Below are positions 9,817 through 20,278 of a DNA stretch of 60,000 bases, one piece after another. Below the pieces are notes generated by a model. The model saw only the letters and a list, made by a program, of their open reading frames with translations. It did no database searches and had not been told where the DNA came from. A program made the translations under genes and the position numbers. Source of the DNA: Diphasiastrum complanatum (taxonomy: Eukaryota; Streptophyta; Lycopodiopsida; Lycopodiales; Lycopodiaceae); contig CM055096.1 in NCBI GenBank assembly GCA_029204225.1, positions 70,331,444 through 70,391,443 on the forward strand, written 5' to 3'. Position 1 is the first letter of the stretch. Each line of letters opens with the position of its first letter.

Positions 9817-11272
9817 AGACAAATAACATAATAAGATCTTGTATTTTTCACTACTTTTACAACATAGCATATTTTCTTTAAAATCAAATTTCCCCACAGA
9901 AAATATTGACACCAAACCACAAAGGGCAACCATTTGTAAACAAATGGTTTGGTACTTAAAATGTATCTAAAATTGAAAGGGTCCATGGTTCGTACATGGC
10001 AAATTTAAAAGCCTCAATGTGTCTTGCACGCTCGGCGTATAATATAAAGAAATATGGGGTTGACCACAATAGGTTGTTGGCTAGTACATTTTGTCAAATC
10101 CTTGTCTTTGAGTCTAGCATAGAAAATTCAATAGCTTGAACCTCTTATCGAAGTGAGGGCAAGTCCTTTTTGACCAACTATAATCATATGTACTTGTTGA
10201 TGTTGATGAGTTCACTTTGTCTAGGTCATTATTTATTGGCAAATGTTGTTGGTGAATTTTACATAGCTATCTTCCAATATCTCCTCATTTGTTTAAAATG
10301 CAAAGACTATTCAAAGGTATTCGATGGCACGTTGTTGGATAGACTAGAAGAATGGTTACTTGACTTTCATCAATAGCATTTATAACTTTGGTAGAACTAA
10401 AAATTGCAAAGATTTCTCCAGAGTTTATCAAGGAATTATCTAGCTTACGTCTCAAACAAGGCCATGAACGAACTTGGTGGCACAAGTGATGCCTAGAATT
10501 CATGCTTTATGGAGCTCAGCCAAGTAGCCAAAAGTGATGTATCTTGAAAGTAGAGCTTAGTTTTATTGCAACAAGGCTTCAAGTACCAGACAAGTTTTAA
10601 TCTAGTACTTGTAAGGTGATGTCAACACAATAGGCGACTAAACGGAGGAGCATGAGCCTGATCCGTCAATGAGGAGAGGTAATTACTAATTTCTAACCCT
10701 CGGCTCCACTAGAGTTTAAGCCCTTGGGCCTTGGCCCAATGGCTAGCCACTTTTGTGAATTTGAAATTTGTTGAAACTTGAAAGTCACACTTCCTCACAA
10801 CTCACAGTTGCAAGTTCAAACTTCAAAGTTGTAACTTGTAAATTGGCAGTCTAAATTCCAAACTTGAAAAATGAATCTTGACACCTTCTATCACGATTCT
10901 TGAATCTTGACACATGTCACTTGTAAAACCAATTTTGAATGTTGAAACTTCAAACTTGAAACTTAAACGATATATTTGTTACACGACACATCTAAAAGTT
11001 GAAACTTAAAAATTAGAAACTGAATCAATATTGAGTTCTAACTTTTAATGTTGAAGTTTGAATATTTGACATACGATGTTGGAGAGCCTTCTATGTCACG
11101 CTTTGCAATTGCTACAGTTTGCACACCCACCCACATGTCTTCTCAAGGAGAGGCCGAGGGTCCAAGTGTCTATGATGTGCAGCTGCATTGGTTCCTCCAT
11201 GGCACCACCCACAGTCCCTGTACCACTACCATCGACAATGGCTTGTGATCGTCGAGGTAGGAGGCCACATAA
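9817..11272. other. No gene recognised; low-complexity tract
   Basis: Flanking sequence of the outer chromovirus. 10745-11060 is made of loose repeats of AACTTGAAA/AACTTCAAA-like words. Small open frames (for example around 10170-10500 and 11048-11288) show no domain and no conserved pattern. Confidence 0.6.
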
Positions 11273-11680
11273 ATTAATTGAAGCGTGAGCATAGCTATCT
11301 ACAACGGAATGAATGGATGTGGGGCACCAACTCTCCTTATAATTTCTCTAGTCCTTAGCAAAATCTAAAAGCATAAAGCAAAAGGCTGATTACTATAGTT
11401 GCTCTCTATTTTGGATAAAAGACCCTTTTTAAATTTCTAAGTGAAAAATCATGTTCTATTCTAGAACTATTGCGCCCTCCTACATGCAAGACTAATTAAC
11501 TTGACTTATGACTGACTTTTGATATACTAAAAATAGAAATGGCCCCTAAAATAGCTTGCAAGCATGGCCAAACCAACATTAGGGGTGCCAAATAAACATT
11601 AACTGAAACTTCGATCCTCATTGATTTCCCTGCATGTACAGAACATTAGAAAGCATGAAACATGGTGGAGCTAGCTACGT
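11273..11680. repeat. Diverged copy of LTR-X segments in permuted order
   Basis: 11273-11602 matches 15283-15612 over its length with substitutions and small indels (shared AAAGCATAAAGCAAAA, ATGCAAGACTAATTAACTTG, GGCCAAACCAACATTAG). It is followed at 11605-11680 by a block (TTCCCTGCATGTACAGAACA, AAGCATGAAACATGGTGGAG) which in the other copy lies before that segment, at 15178-15242. The order is therefore A-B here and B-A in the LTR at 15126-15621. Confidence 0.85.
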
Positions 11681-12097
11681 TGTCTCCTCCCAACCTTTGC
11701 TGCATAGATTATCATGAGGAATGCCTCTCTCTAGGCTCACTTATGCACAATCCTCAAGCATCCCTTATCCCTGACCCTTCCTAACATCGACACATGGCCA
11801 ATTCCATGCACTGTCGACACTTGCCACTTGGCAGTACCCCGACACATAGCCAAGCAAGTAGGCTGACATGTTTCACTCATTCATTGGATGAAGTATCCCA
11901 ATGAGCATATGACACGTGTCATGTTGACTTGTCAACTCCCCTACTTTTTAGGAGGCCAATCTAGCCACTCCAAATAAATGACCCAGTACCACATACCAAA
12001 GCTAAGCACAACTCTCATGCCCACTAATTACAATTTATTTACAATTTACTTACAAAGGTCACCATAGGCCAGTGAGTTAGCCATTTCAATAATTACA
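11681..12097. other. No gene recognised
   Basis: Contains several short words such as GACACATGGCCA and GACACGTGTCATG but no coding or structural feature that I can name. Confidence 0.5.
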
Positions 12098-12472
12098 AAA
12101 TGTGCATCTGTCTATGAAGCTGAAGTTCGACAGATCATTGCCTTCACACACGAAGGTATTGGGGGTGGACATTTCTCCTCCGATGCTACTGCTAGGGCAA
12201 TCCTTCTGGCAGGATTTTGGTGGCCAACCCTATTCAAAGACACCCATGCTTACATAAAAGTCTGCGACGTTTGTCAGCACGCAAAGAATATTCAGAAAGC
12301 TGACCACTATCTCCTTACTCCAATACTTGAAAGTGAAACATTTCACAAATGGGGTATTGATTTTGTTGGCCCTATTAGTCCAGCGGCACGTGGCACACAA
12401 TCACGATACATCCTGATTGCCACTGATTATTGTAAAGTTTCAGCATATGTGAACTTTGCAACACACCTTTGA
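12098..12472 (+). pseudogene. Gypsy integrase N-terminal fragment (Tat/Athila-like)
   Basis: Open for about 124 codons. It reads the HHCC zinc-binding domain (THEGIGGGHFS, then GFWWPTLFKDT, CDVCQHAKN) and the start of the catalytic core with the first catalytic Asp in WGIDFVGPISPAARG and ATDYC. Similarity fades after about 12435 and a stop follows. The wording is close to the integrase start of gypsy D at 47.2-47.35 kb. It is alone on the plus strand among minus-strand remnants. Confidence 0.85.
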
Positions 12473-12573
12473 AGGATCTTGTGAGGTCGTCTGCAATGAC
12501 AAAACTAGGGTACTATACACGCAAACCGTGCGCGGACTCCCAGACAGCATCTGCAAGAGGTCGTAGCGCTGAA

Positions 12574-13155
12574 TCAATGCGTCCATGATGCGTTTGCAAC
12601 TGAATCTTTTCCGGCAGGAATCGTTACCACACCCATTGCCCAATCATGCACTGCCTTTGTGGCTCTTAGCCAAGGCCTTCCCAACAACACCGGATACACA
12701 TCCGCCCCTTGCGGTAATCGTAACACAACAAAATTCAACAAAAATTCCACCCCTTTAATTTTAACCAGTACCTTCCAAATTTCACCTACTGGCGAATCCC
12801 TTGTATGATTAGCCATACGAATGACTACTAATTGGCTCTTTTGTAAGGGTATATTATGCAATTTCTTGTACGTATCTTCAGACATAATATTAACGCCAGC
12901 TCCGCCATCAATCTGGACGCCCCGAATATCTTGTTCCGTAGATTGTACAATAGTATTCACCACCGCTGAAGGTAAACCTTCCGGTAACTTACATCCTGGC
13001 AACTTGGCACGAACAGATTCTGCTAAGTAGGGCGCAATCTGAATCAATTGCCCAACTGTAACCTGGAACTTGTAATTGCTAACAAAGTTAGCTATCTGAT
13101 CAGCCACGACATCGACTAATTCCCGAGAGGAATTTGGTCCTTGTGACTGATGCAA
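12574..13155 (-). pseudogene. Gypsy gag end and protease (Tat/Athila-like)
   Basis: 193-codon minus frame. The first half (VADQIANFVSNYKF, VGQLIQIAPYLAESVRAKL) resembles the stretch before protease in gypsy B and G (LRELLRIAPQ in G). The protease follows: VQIDGGAGVNIMSEDTY around the active-site Asp, then YPVLLGRPWLRATKAVHDW near the C-terminal side. The Asp and Gly-Ala turn look intact. It stops before RT. The RNase H/RT pieces that would follow in an intact element do not lie downstream. They lie upstream at 13.3-13.9 kb, so this is a separate fragment. Confidence 0.85.
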
Positions 13156-13289
13156 CTGAATTTACACCTCCTGAGTGACTTTGGCCAAGGCAAGTGTGAG
13201 CAAAGAGATCGGGATTCGGAGCTCTCCTTCTAATACTCTACTTGGCCAAGACTTCCCTCTCTCACAACTTCCTTACAATAAACAATGAG

Positions 13290-13930
13290 GATCCTCTTGC
13301 TGAATCTGTCTGACCTCAGCAATTAGGTCATTCTCTATGACCACAAGAGACATTTGATACAATATACGTAATGCATCGGCCACATGATTTTCGGCACCTT
13401 TCATGTACCGAATTTCCATGTGAAATTCCTCAATCAATTCAGCCCACCTACTAACTACAGAAATACATCAAAATGTTATGGTCGATGTATACAAACTCAA
13501 ACCACGGAAGGAGAACGACAACTTTCCTTGGATTCGGTTTAATGCCTTTAGCTAACACAATAAAACCCAAATACGCTATATTTCATTATCAGTAGCAAAC
13601 AAGATTTTATCCATCAAGGTTGACAAACAGTTCTAAGGTGAGTTACATGCATCACATCACCACAACTATAAAACAAAACGTCATCCATAAATGGTCTAAG
13701 TACATCGTTCATCAGCATCATACATGTTGTTGGGGTGTCCATCAATCTGAAAGGCGTAACAAAAAGTCAAAGTGACCGATACAAGTTCTGAAGGCAGCCT
13801 TATGCCCTTCACGAACTCTGAGTTAGTGATATCCATTTTTCAAACGACTTTGCTAAAACAGTAGCACCGTACAATACCAGATCATCAATATGCGGAATAG
13901 GATATCGTTACTTGACAAACTCCTTGAACA
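13290..13930 (-). pseudogene. Gypsy RT and RNase H scraps
   Basis: Minus strand, several frames. About 13930-13830 reads RYPIPHIDDL; about 13760-13620 reads FRLMDTPTTCMMLMNDVLRP then FMDDVLF, i.e. the RT stretch before the active-site YxDD, though the motif itself appears altered. About 13460-13300 reads RWAELIEEFHMEIRYMKG and NHVADAL, the C-terminal part of RNase H. Large deletions join them. This is probably the pol of the element whose 5' LTR is 15126-15621. Confidence 0.72.
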
Positions 13931-15108
13931 TTGGGCGTCCCATACTGTCCTTTGCTCCTGGGGAGTTCAAGTGTAGATAAGCCCACACACATACGCCATG
14001 ACCCGTCTGTTGGTCTCTAGGTTCCTAAGTAAGTCAATTTGTTCTTGTCATGTTACTTTTGCAACCAGCAGTAAACATATCAAACAAAAACAAAAGAACA
14101 AGAGCATATACCTACAGCCAACCCCCACATACTAAGCCGCCATGATCAAAGGTCCTGGAGGCACATCGGGCTCACCTTGAAGTGAATGGATTCTACCATC
14201 AAGCTGAAACTCGTACACATGAGTACCCCAAGCGATGTAGAGCTTCCGTACTACATGCCAGTATATCCCCAATAACATCAAAGCACGCCATACACATTAT
14301 CTTTATATCCAACTTCTTAACCAAACTCTGAATGGTTAATGGCATACCCACAACCTTGAAACCTCCCCAAACAGTACCCTTTCCATCAACCCTCATGACT
14401 GTGTACTAGTGCAGGGATGGCTGTGTGCTCATAGTCACCCTTTCAATCAAAGTCAAGTACATTATGGGAGGACCTAGTGTCAAATAGAACACACACATCC
14501 ATACCACACATTTGTCCAGTCATAACAATCAAGAAGTACTTGGAACATGTATTGATACATGTATTGCGTTGTTTTAAGCAATTGTGGCAAAAGAAATAAC
14601 ATCAACCTTACCTGATCATCGACATTTTCACAAGGTGAAGAGTTCATCCTGCTCCAGTTCTTAAATAGCCATAGGTGCTCGTGCCTGCTTCACTAAAAAA
14701 TTGCATGAAGTCCACATTGGATTCCGTACATTCCTTCCACATGCATCCTCCCTAGTAACCAAAGCAAAATAAAACTTTCACATTTGGAACACTCTTGGTC
14801 ATGCGGCAATAGCAACAAAGATCATTGGCCCCTTCTGAACATCGGATTGCCCATACAATCGTTGTCCCTAGAAGCTACCTCCTCTGTCAGTGCTAGACCT
14901 GCAGCCTCAAAATCAGAATTTTAACACTTCGTCTGATCCGTTTTTCGGCACAAAAATTGCCCACTTTCCTGCTATCCTTCAGCGCTAGACTGTCCTCCTC
15001 TGCTGGCTCCAATTTCCGCAAAATTTCACGCCCTTTTGATGCTTCTAATCAGCGATGGTCCATCTAGGGTATTTCTGAAAAATTTGCAGCCCTCTTCTCA
15101 ACACAACC
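13931..15108 (-). pseudogene. Decayed gag/protease region and leader of element X
   Basis: Between the RT scraps and the PBS at 15109-15123. An open frame at 14199-14396 (GMPLTIQSLVKKLDIKIM) and an adjacent frame reading FDVIGDIYWHVV and THVYEFQLDGRIHSLQGE look like a retroelement protease (DVILGMDWL position) and its linker. The rest up to 15108 is in broken frames, and gag cannot be read with confidence. The assignment rests on position and weak motif similarity. Confidence 0.45.
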
Positions 15109-15123
15109 TTTGCTCTAATACCA
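15109..15123 (-). other. Primer-binding site of element X
   Basis: Minus strand TGGTATTAGAGCAAA, one change from the iMet-type site, two bases inside the LTR that starts at 15126. Confidence 0.8.
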
Positions 15124-15125
15124 AA

Positions 15126-15621
15126 TGTCAAACTCCAATCGAAACTTTACTCTAAACCTAGCACATCAAGTACACATCTTCAATCCTCGTTGATTTTCCT
15201 ACATGTACAGAACATCAAAAAGCATGAAACATGGTGGAGCTGGACTTAGCACTCACAACATAAGAGAATAAAGAGAACTCAGATTAATTGAAGAATGAGC
15301 ATAGCTCTCTACAATGGAATGAATGGAGGTGGGACGCCAGCCCTACTTATATAATTTCTCTAGTCCTTTCCAAATGCTAAAAGCATAAAGCAAAAAGCTG
15401 ATTACTATGGTTGCTCTCTATTTTGGGTAAGACCCTTATTAAATTTCTAAGTGAAAAGTCATGCTCCATTCTAGAACTAGTGTGCCCCCTACATGCAAGA
15501 CTAATTAACTTGACTTTAGGACTTTGACTTTGATATATTAAAAAGAGAAATGGCCCCAAAAATAGCTCGCAGGCATGGCCAAACCAACATTAGATCTGCA
15601 AATAAACATTAATTTCTAACA
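15126..15621 (-). repeat. LTR-X (5' LTR of minus-strand element X)
   Basis: 496 bp, plus-strand ends TGTCAAACTC and TTTCTAACA, i.e. TG...CA. The PBS on its left makes it the 5' LTR of an element running toward lower coordinates. On its right side there is also a purine-rich tract (minus strand), which would suit a 3' LTR. The sequence is unrelated to the chromovirus LTR next door. Confidence 0.8.
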
Positions 15622-15793
15622 TCTTCCCCCTCTTTCTTCACATAGCCTGGGAGTTAGGAGGGTAATCCACCCCCCCCCCCCCACCCCACCCCTCTATGCC
15701 ACCTGGCAAGTCCAGGAGCTAGCAACCAGGCTCGCTAACTGCCAACAAGCTGCTAGCTGGCCCCAGTGAGAGTTGGCTATTACGGTTTTCAAT
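15622..15793 (-). other. Short internal remnant with PPT and G-rich tract
   Basis: 170 bp between two different LTRs. The minus strand has GAAGAAAGAGGGGGAAGA directly before LTR-X (PPT-like) and a run of 13 G (plus-strand C, 15670-15682) in a GGGGTGGGG context. The part next to 15794 should be leader of the chromovirus-type element. No coding sequence. Confidence 0.6.
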
Positions 15794-15806
15794 GGCTCTG
15801 ATACCA
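15794..15806 (-). other. Primer-binding site (iMet type)
   Basis: Minus strand TGGTATCAGAGCC beside the LTR at 15809-16225. Confidence 0.88.
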
Positions 15807-15808
15807 AC

Positions 15809-16225
15809 TCTTACAAACCACTCTAACTGGAGCCACCAAGTGCCAGCGGTCAACACGAAACCAAAAGCTCACAATCCACCTCGTCATCGGATCCAATCCA
15901 GATCCACCCTCCATGTGAGATCCAGCTCCTAGCCCTAACGACGTCCCATACCACCACCGACACCTTCGGCCTTCTCCTACACCTAGCTAGCGCCATCTTG
16001 GCTATGCACATGCACACTACCAACACCTAGGTAGATAGAATGAATGGTAACTGAGATCTTCTTCCCTTGTATACCTCCAAGGTGGGAGCCTCCATGCCAA
16101 GCACGTATCCTTAATTATGACAGGTGGAATGCATGCGGTCCACAAGTCACTAGTCAACTCAAGAGGCCCAGCCCAACGTCCGGTTTCAAGTTAGGTGTGG
16201 GACTCAAAGGGTTGGGTCCCTAACA
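15809..16225 (-). repeat. Chromovirus-family LTR, diverged copy
   Basis: Matches the LTRs of the chromoviruses at 1.2-9.8 kb throughout (CCTAGGTAGATAGAATGAATGG, CTTGTATACCTCCAAGG, GGTTGGGTCCCTAACA), with many differences and with TG changed to TC at the PBS end. Its internal region is lost except for the short stretch at 15622-15793. Confidence 0.88.
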
Positions 16226-17310
16226 CATTCCTGGCTTGCAGACTCTAGCGATTCAAATTCTCTTACAAGACTGCACAGCAGTTACATGTGAGAGGAACTG
16301 GAGTGTGTTCTCTTTAATTGACATGAAGAGGAACGGGACATGTTGGTGTATGTGCATGCCAACTTGCGATTCTTGCAGAGGCTGAGAAAGGCTACAGAGG
16401 CCATTCAAATGAACATTATTGCTTGAGCTTGTCAAGTTGGACATGTCACATCATACATGTGTCATGATGAATCGATGATCGATAGGACTGACTCCTAAGG
16501 TGTAACGTGACTTGTGAGAAGTACTTAGAAGTCAGTACTTACTACTAACCTCTAAGTTAAAACTTCTAAGTAGTTGCATTGTGTAGCTACTAGCCTATAA
16601 CTATCAATCACTTTGAAATTTCAATTTGATTCATGCAAGTCAATCGCGATGATGTCGATCTGGCAAAAGTTCCAGATTTGCCACCGAGAGACCAAGTGGA
16701 GGAGGATGGTACGCATTGCTCCATGAGGAGGACACATTGACTACTTAGTTTTTCATAGGCCGATTCGATTTCAAATTTCCAAATATCCAGATTCCAGAAT
16801 CCAATTAGCTACTAATGAGTGAATAGTCTATTGTGATTGTAGTTTGTATTTAATGTTGATAATCTCACTGTGTGAGTCCTCGAGTTGTAATCATTGGCAA
16901 TTCTTGTGTGCAGGGGGCCACCACTAGGATTGCCACAAGGACACAACAGTATCAAAATCAACCAGTGAATAAGGGAGAGAAATTTTGACACCTAATGTTG
17001 TGGTAAATGGTGTGATTAGGAAGATCGATATAGCTCATCTACATTGCTAGTGTGTATGGCCTTTAGAGCACAAGATTTAAGCCAACATGCAAGGAGACAG
17101 CTCATTATGTCACTTATGTGGAGACACACACCTACTTCGAGTACACTAAGTGAGAAGGTACCCTTAAGAAATAATCTTCAGTCTAAGCCAAATGCGAATG
17201 GCCTCTCCTATAAGGTCTTTCACAAGTGTCATGAAAGTCACTACACAAGACAAGCCTAAGGACGCATTGAATTTGTGACATGAGTAAGAGGGATCAATTC
17301 TAAACTATGA
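16226..17310. other. No gene recognised
   Basis: Unassigned. 16525-16571 contains a short inverted repeat (ACTTAGAAGT and ACTTCTAAGT). The small open frames have no domain match. Confidence 0.5.
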
Positions 17311-17620
17311 TTGCAACAAATGTACAAAAGTGCATCCAATGTTGAACTAGACAAGCCAATGCTGGTAAACCTTTTGGAATATACTATTCTTACTAGGAAT
17401 ACATGTTCACTGCCAAGGACCCAAGTGGGATCAAATTCTGGATTGGTAACAATAGATCGATTAACCAAAATGGCTCAATTCAATGCGATTAGATGATAAC
17501 GTAACACTTGAAACACTAGTTGAGTTCTCTAATCTACAACATGGTGAGATTGTATGGACTTTTTAAGGCCTGTAATCTCATGTACATATCACAAGTGGGG
17601 ACATCACAACTGGGAGTTGC
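17311..17620 (+). pseudogene. Gypsy integrase core scrap
   Basis: A 61-codon plus frame ends with SLPRTQVGSNSG and LVTIDRLTKMAQF, which matches the integrase stretch just after the first catalytic Asp (GLPRTxxGxxxIWVVVDRLTKMAHF in the family). A weak continuation (VRLYGLFK-like) follows to about 17580. It is heavily decayed, with no second Asp or Glu visible. Confidence 0.65.
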
Positions 17621-17846
17621 CAATTGCAAATGAGGTCAATAGGATGCTTGTTTTGATGAGTTCAAGGTCCAGGACACGTTTTGCAGCTTGCACCTGTTGT
17701 CGATGCAACAAAATGGCAGTTTTTCTCAATGTTGGGTTTAGGGTTGTTGTAAGCAATTGAATGTTGTGAATGCATATGTGGAATCCGAATGTTGTTGCTA
17801 CCAACGGAATGTATGACATGTGATTGTTTGCTTCCTCTTTTGCAGG

Positions 17847-17898
17847 TCTGATATATTGACAAATTCACACGATCTAATACATTGACAAATTCACACGA
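17847..17898. repeat. 26-bp tandem duplication before hAT start codon
   Basis: Two near-identical 26-bp units (TCTGATATATTGACAAATTC... and TCTAATACATTGACAAATTC...). The last base of the second unit is the A of the ATG at 17898. Confidence 0.92.
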
Positions 17899-18251
17899 TG
17901 TCGGTCCTTGGTAGAGGCAATTGGTCAGAGGTTAAGTTGACAGAGGGGGATGTGGCTACGCACCAGGGATCTAGTGCCCGCAGATGGAGATGCCTGCATT
18001 GTGGTTGCATCTTTACTGGTTCTCTTACCAGGGTCAGGGCCCACTTGCTATGGCTGACCAGGCCAGATGGTGGGCGGGGGATGGGCATATCCATTTGCCC
18101 TCACATATCAGATGCAGAGGTGGAGAGATTGATGGACACATACGGGCCCGACGGCACATCTCTTGAGCCATTGAGACCATCTCAGAGCGTTCTTCACGGG
18201 TCAGTGGCAGGAGCAAGGACTAGAGCAAGTCCAGGACATAGTGCAGGTGCA
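17898..18251 (+). pseudogene. hAT exon 1: BED zinc finger
   Basis: ATG at 17898 just after the tandem duplication. Reads RRWRCLHCGCIFTGSLTRVR then AHLLWL...GISICPHIS: the CX2C...H...C arrangement of a BED finger as found at the N-terminus of hAT transposases, where it binds DNA near the element ends. The next residues (VERLMDTYG, then an Ala/Gly/Ser-rich linker) run into the insertion at 18252. Confidence 0.85.
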
Positions 18252-18704
18252 ATATAAAGTCCTTAACTAAGGATCCTATTCTAAGCATGCCAAAACAAGC
18301 AACCACAAAGGGAACGGATGGTGGACAAACCAACCCAGCCAATCCTAGATCGAACGGATCTAACCCCCAAGCTATGGATCAATCTCATTGAGGAATGAGG
18401 AATCACTCTAGCAGCATGTAGCTACCAATCATGCAATCAAGCATACACTAGTGAGAGCCCAATAGGTATACTTATACCCTCCAAGGCCCATGCACCACTA
18501 GTAGTGCACTGTGACACCTCACTGGATACCGGCCTATTTGGGCCACGTCATCCAGTTCTCCAATGACTCACTGATAGACCCATACCAATCCACCATCATG
18601 AGTTTAGACCCTTATAGTCACAATTAACTTACGGGTTGTTGGTCTACTAATCCCTGGCATGGACCACTACCCAAGACTAGTCGTGGGCATGACATGCAAG
18701 GTCC
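18252..18704. mobile_element. Unclassified 453-bp insertion in the hAT gene
   Basis: The 12-mer AGTGCAGGTGCA occurs at 18240-18251 and again at 18705-18716, bounding the stretch. The hAT linker coding sequence reads on both sides, while the inside is noncoding and unlike the rest of the gene. It may be a small nonautonomous transposon or a piece of LTR. An intron is less likely because the borders are not GT...AG. The GCAGGTGCAG-like linker is itself repetitive, so the direct repeat could be partly coincidence. Confidence 0.55.
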
Positions 18705-18716
18705 AGTGCAGGTGCA

Positions 18717-20278
18717 GGGCCTGGAGCAGATGCAGAGGCAGGGCCTAGTCACATGGGGGGGGGTGGTGTTCCTAGAGCTACCAGCACACATGCAGCCTCT
18801 CGTCCTGTTGTTCCTTCAGCAGCAGGTCCCTCTCGTCCATCGTCATCATCAGCTGTTGATGCACCATTTACAAAGCCAAATCTTGCCACTGGGGGGCACA
18901 GAGATCCAGCAGCGATGCTCCACAGTCAACACACCTTCAATGCGCCCATCTATTGCTTCTGGCGGGAGTTCTACACCGAGAGAGCCCTTTGTGCAACAGA
19001 GAGCAATTAGGGCTAGGCAGCAAACCTTGGACCGAGGTGGGTGGCAAAGACAACATCATGCCCTGTGTACACGACGGATTGGCCAGCTCTTCTATGAGTG
19101 TGGCATTCCTTTTGTTGTTGCTGACACTTGGATCTTTAGGGACACTTGCCTTCAAATCGCAGCAGTTGATTCCTCATGGAGGCCCACGACCATGCTACAA
19201 TAGGAGGAGGAGACCATCACGCGGGAGTTGAGCTCCATTCACATAGCGTGGCAGACGTAAGAATTCTTTGCTACTCTTTATCACTGCATTTGTTTCACTC
19301 TGCAAAGTACCACAGTGTTTGCAATGTGCATATGTCTAAGAAATGTTTTGTTTTGCAGGTATGGATGCTCGATATTGAGCGATGGATGGACTGACACTCG
19401 TCGGCAATCTGACGTCAATATCCTAGTATCTTGCCCGCTTGGCATCGTCTTCCTACAAGTCGCGGATGCTACTCGAACTGGTGGAGCCATCACGGCCAAG
19501 TTCATCTATGAGGCAGACATAGATGTAGTGCGGGAGATTGGGGCAAATCACGCGGTTCAAGTTGTCACGGACAATGCTGCACGTTGGATCGACCTTCTCA
19601 TTCATGACATGGTCGCACTTCCATGGGTTCGTGAGGTACAATTTTCGTCACATTGTAAAGCCTTTTTCACTTGTCGGTTGTTCTAGGCCCCTAACCTCTT
19701 TCAGCTTCTAACGGTTTTTTGTTTAATGTTTTTCTTGCAGCTCACCTCTCAGGCCATGAGTGTGGTGAACTTCGTCACCAGGAAGAGGCGCGTGTTGGCA
19801 TTGTTCCGTACCTTCTCACGGCTGGATCTGAAGAAGCCAGTGCCCACTCGCTTTGCCTACTTTTTCCTGGTTCTCGAGCGACTATGCGTCTTACGAGATC
19901 ATTTGCGGAGGATGGCATCCAGTGAGACATTTGATGAGTTCAGGAATCACACGACAGAGGCAGTGTTTTTCCAGGCCATAGTCTTTGGAGACGACTTCTA
20001 GACACGGTTGGGTGAGATTGTAGAGGTTCTTCGACCTGTCTTCTATGTGTTGCGCCTAGTAGACCGAGATGGGTGCACTCTCGGTCTCATATACGAGTTC
20101 ATGGACCGCATCGGTGAGGCACTTCAGAGATGTGACTTGGAGGAGGATGGATACTACTCCTCCCACTTTCCTTTTGTTTTAGTTTCACTTTGCTTTCGTG
20201 CTTTCAAAGATGACTAACCATTTGCAATGTCACATGCACAGGCAGGACGAGCTCCTCCGTGTTTGGGAGACGAGGTGA
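18717..20278 (+). pseudogene. hAT exons: DUF659 / transposase core
   Basis: After a Ser/Pro linker (SRPVVPSAAGPSRPSSSS, 18.8 kb) and a frame shift near 19.0 kb, DUF659 starts with IGQLFYECGIPFVVADTWIF. The intron 19257-19358 splices AWQ-T to YGCSILSDGWTD, and VVTDNAARWIDLLIHDM follows. The usual W-x-P-C-A-A-H segment between NAA and the IDL stretch is missing. The second intron (19636-19740) joins PWVRE to LTSQAMSVVNFVTRKRR, then LALFRTFSRLDLKKP and TRFAYFF. FGDDF is followed by TAG (19999-20001) where Trp is expected, then TRLGEIVEVLRPV and LRLVDRDG. A second Trp-to-stop (TGA 20276-20278) precedes DFFHRPIHAVAHMLHP. Confidence 0.87.

Noticed and set aside
18034-18216. Frames antisense or offset to hAT exon 1
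   Set aside because: The BED finger frame on the plus strand explains this stretch.
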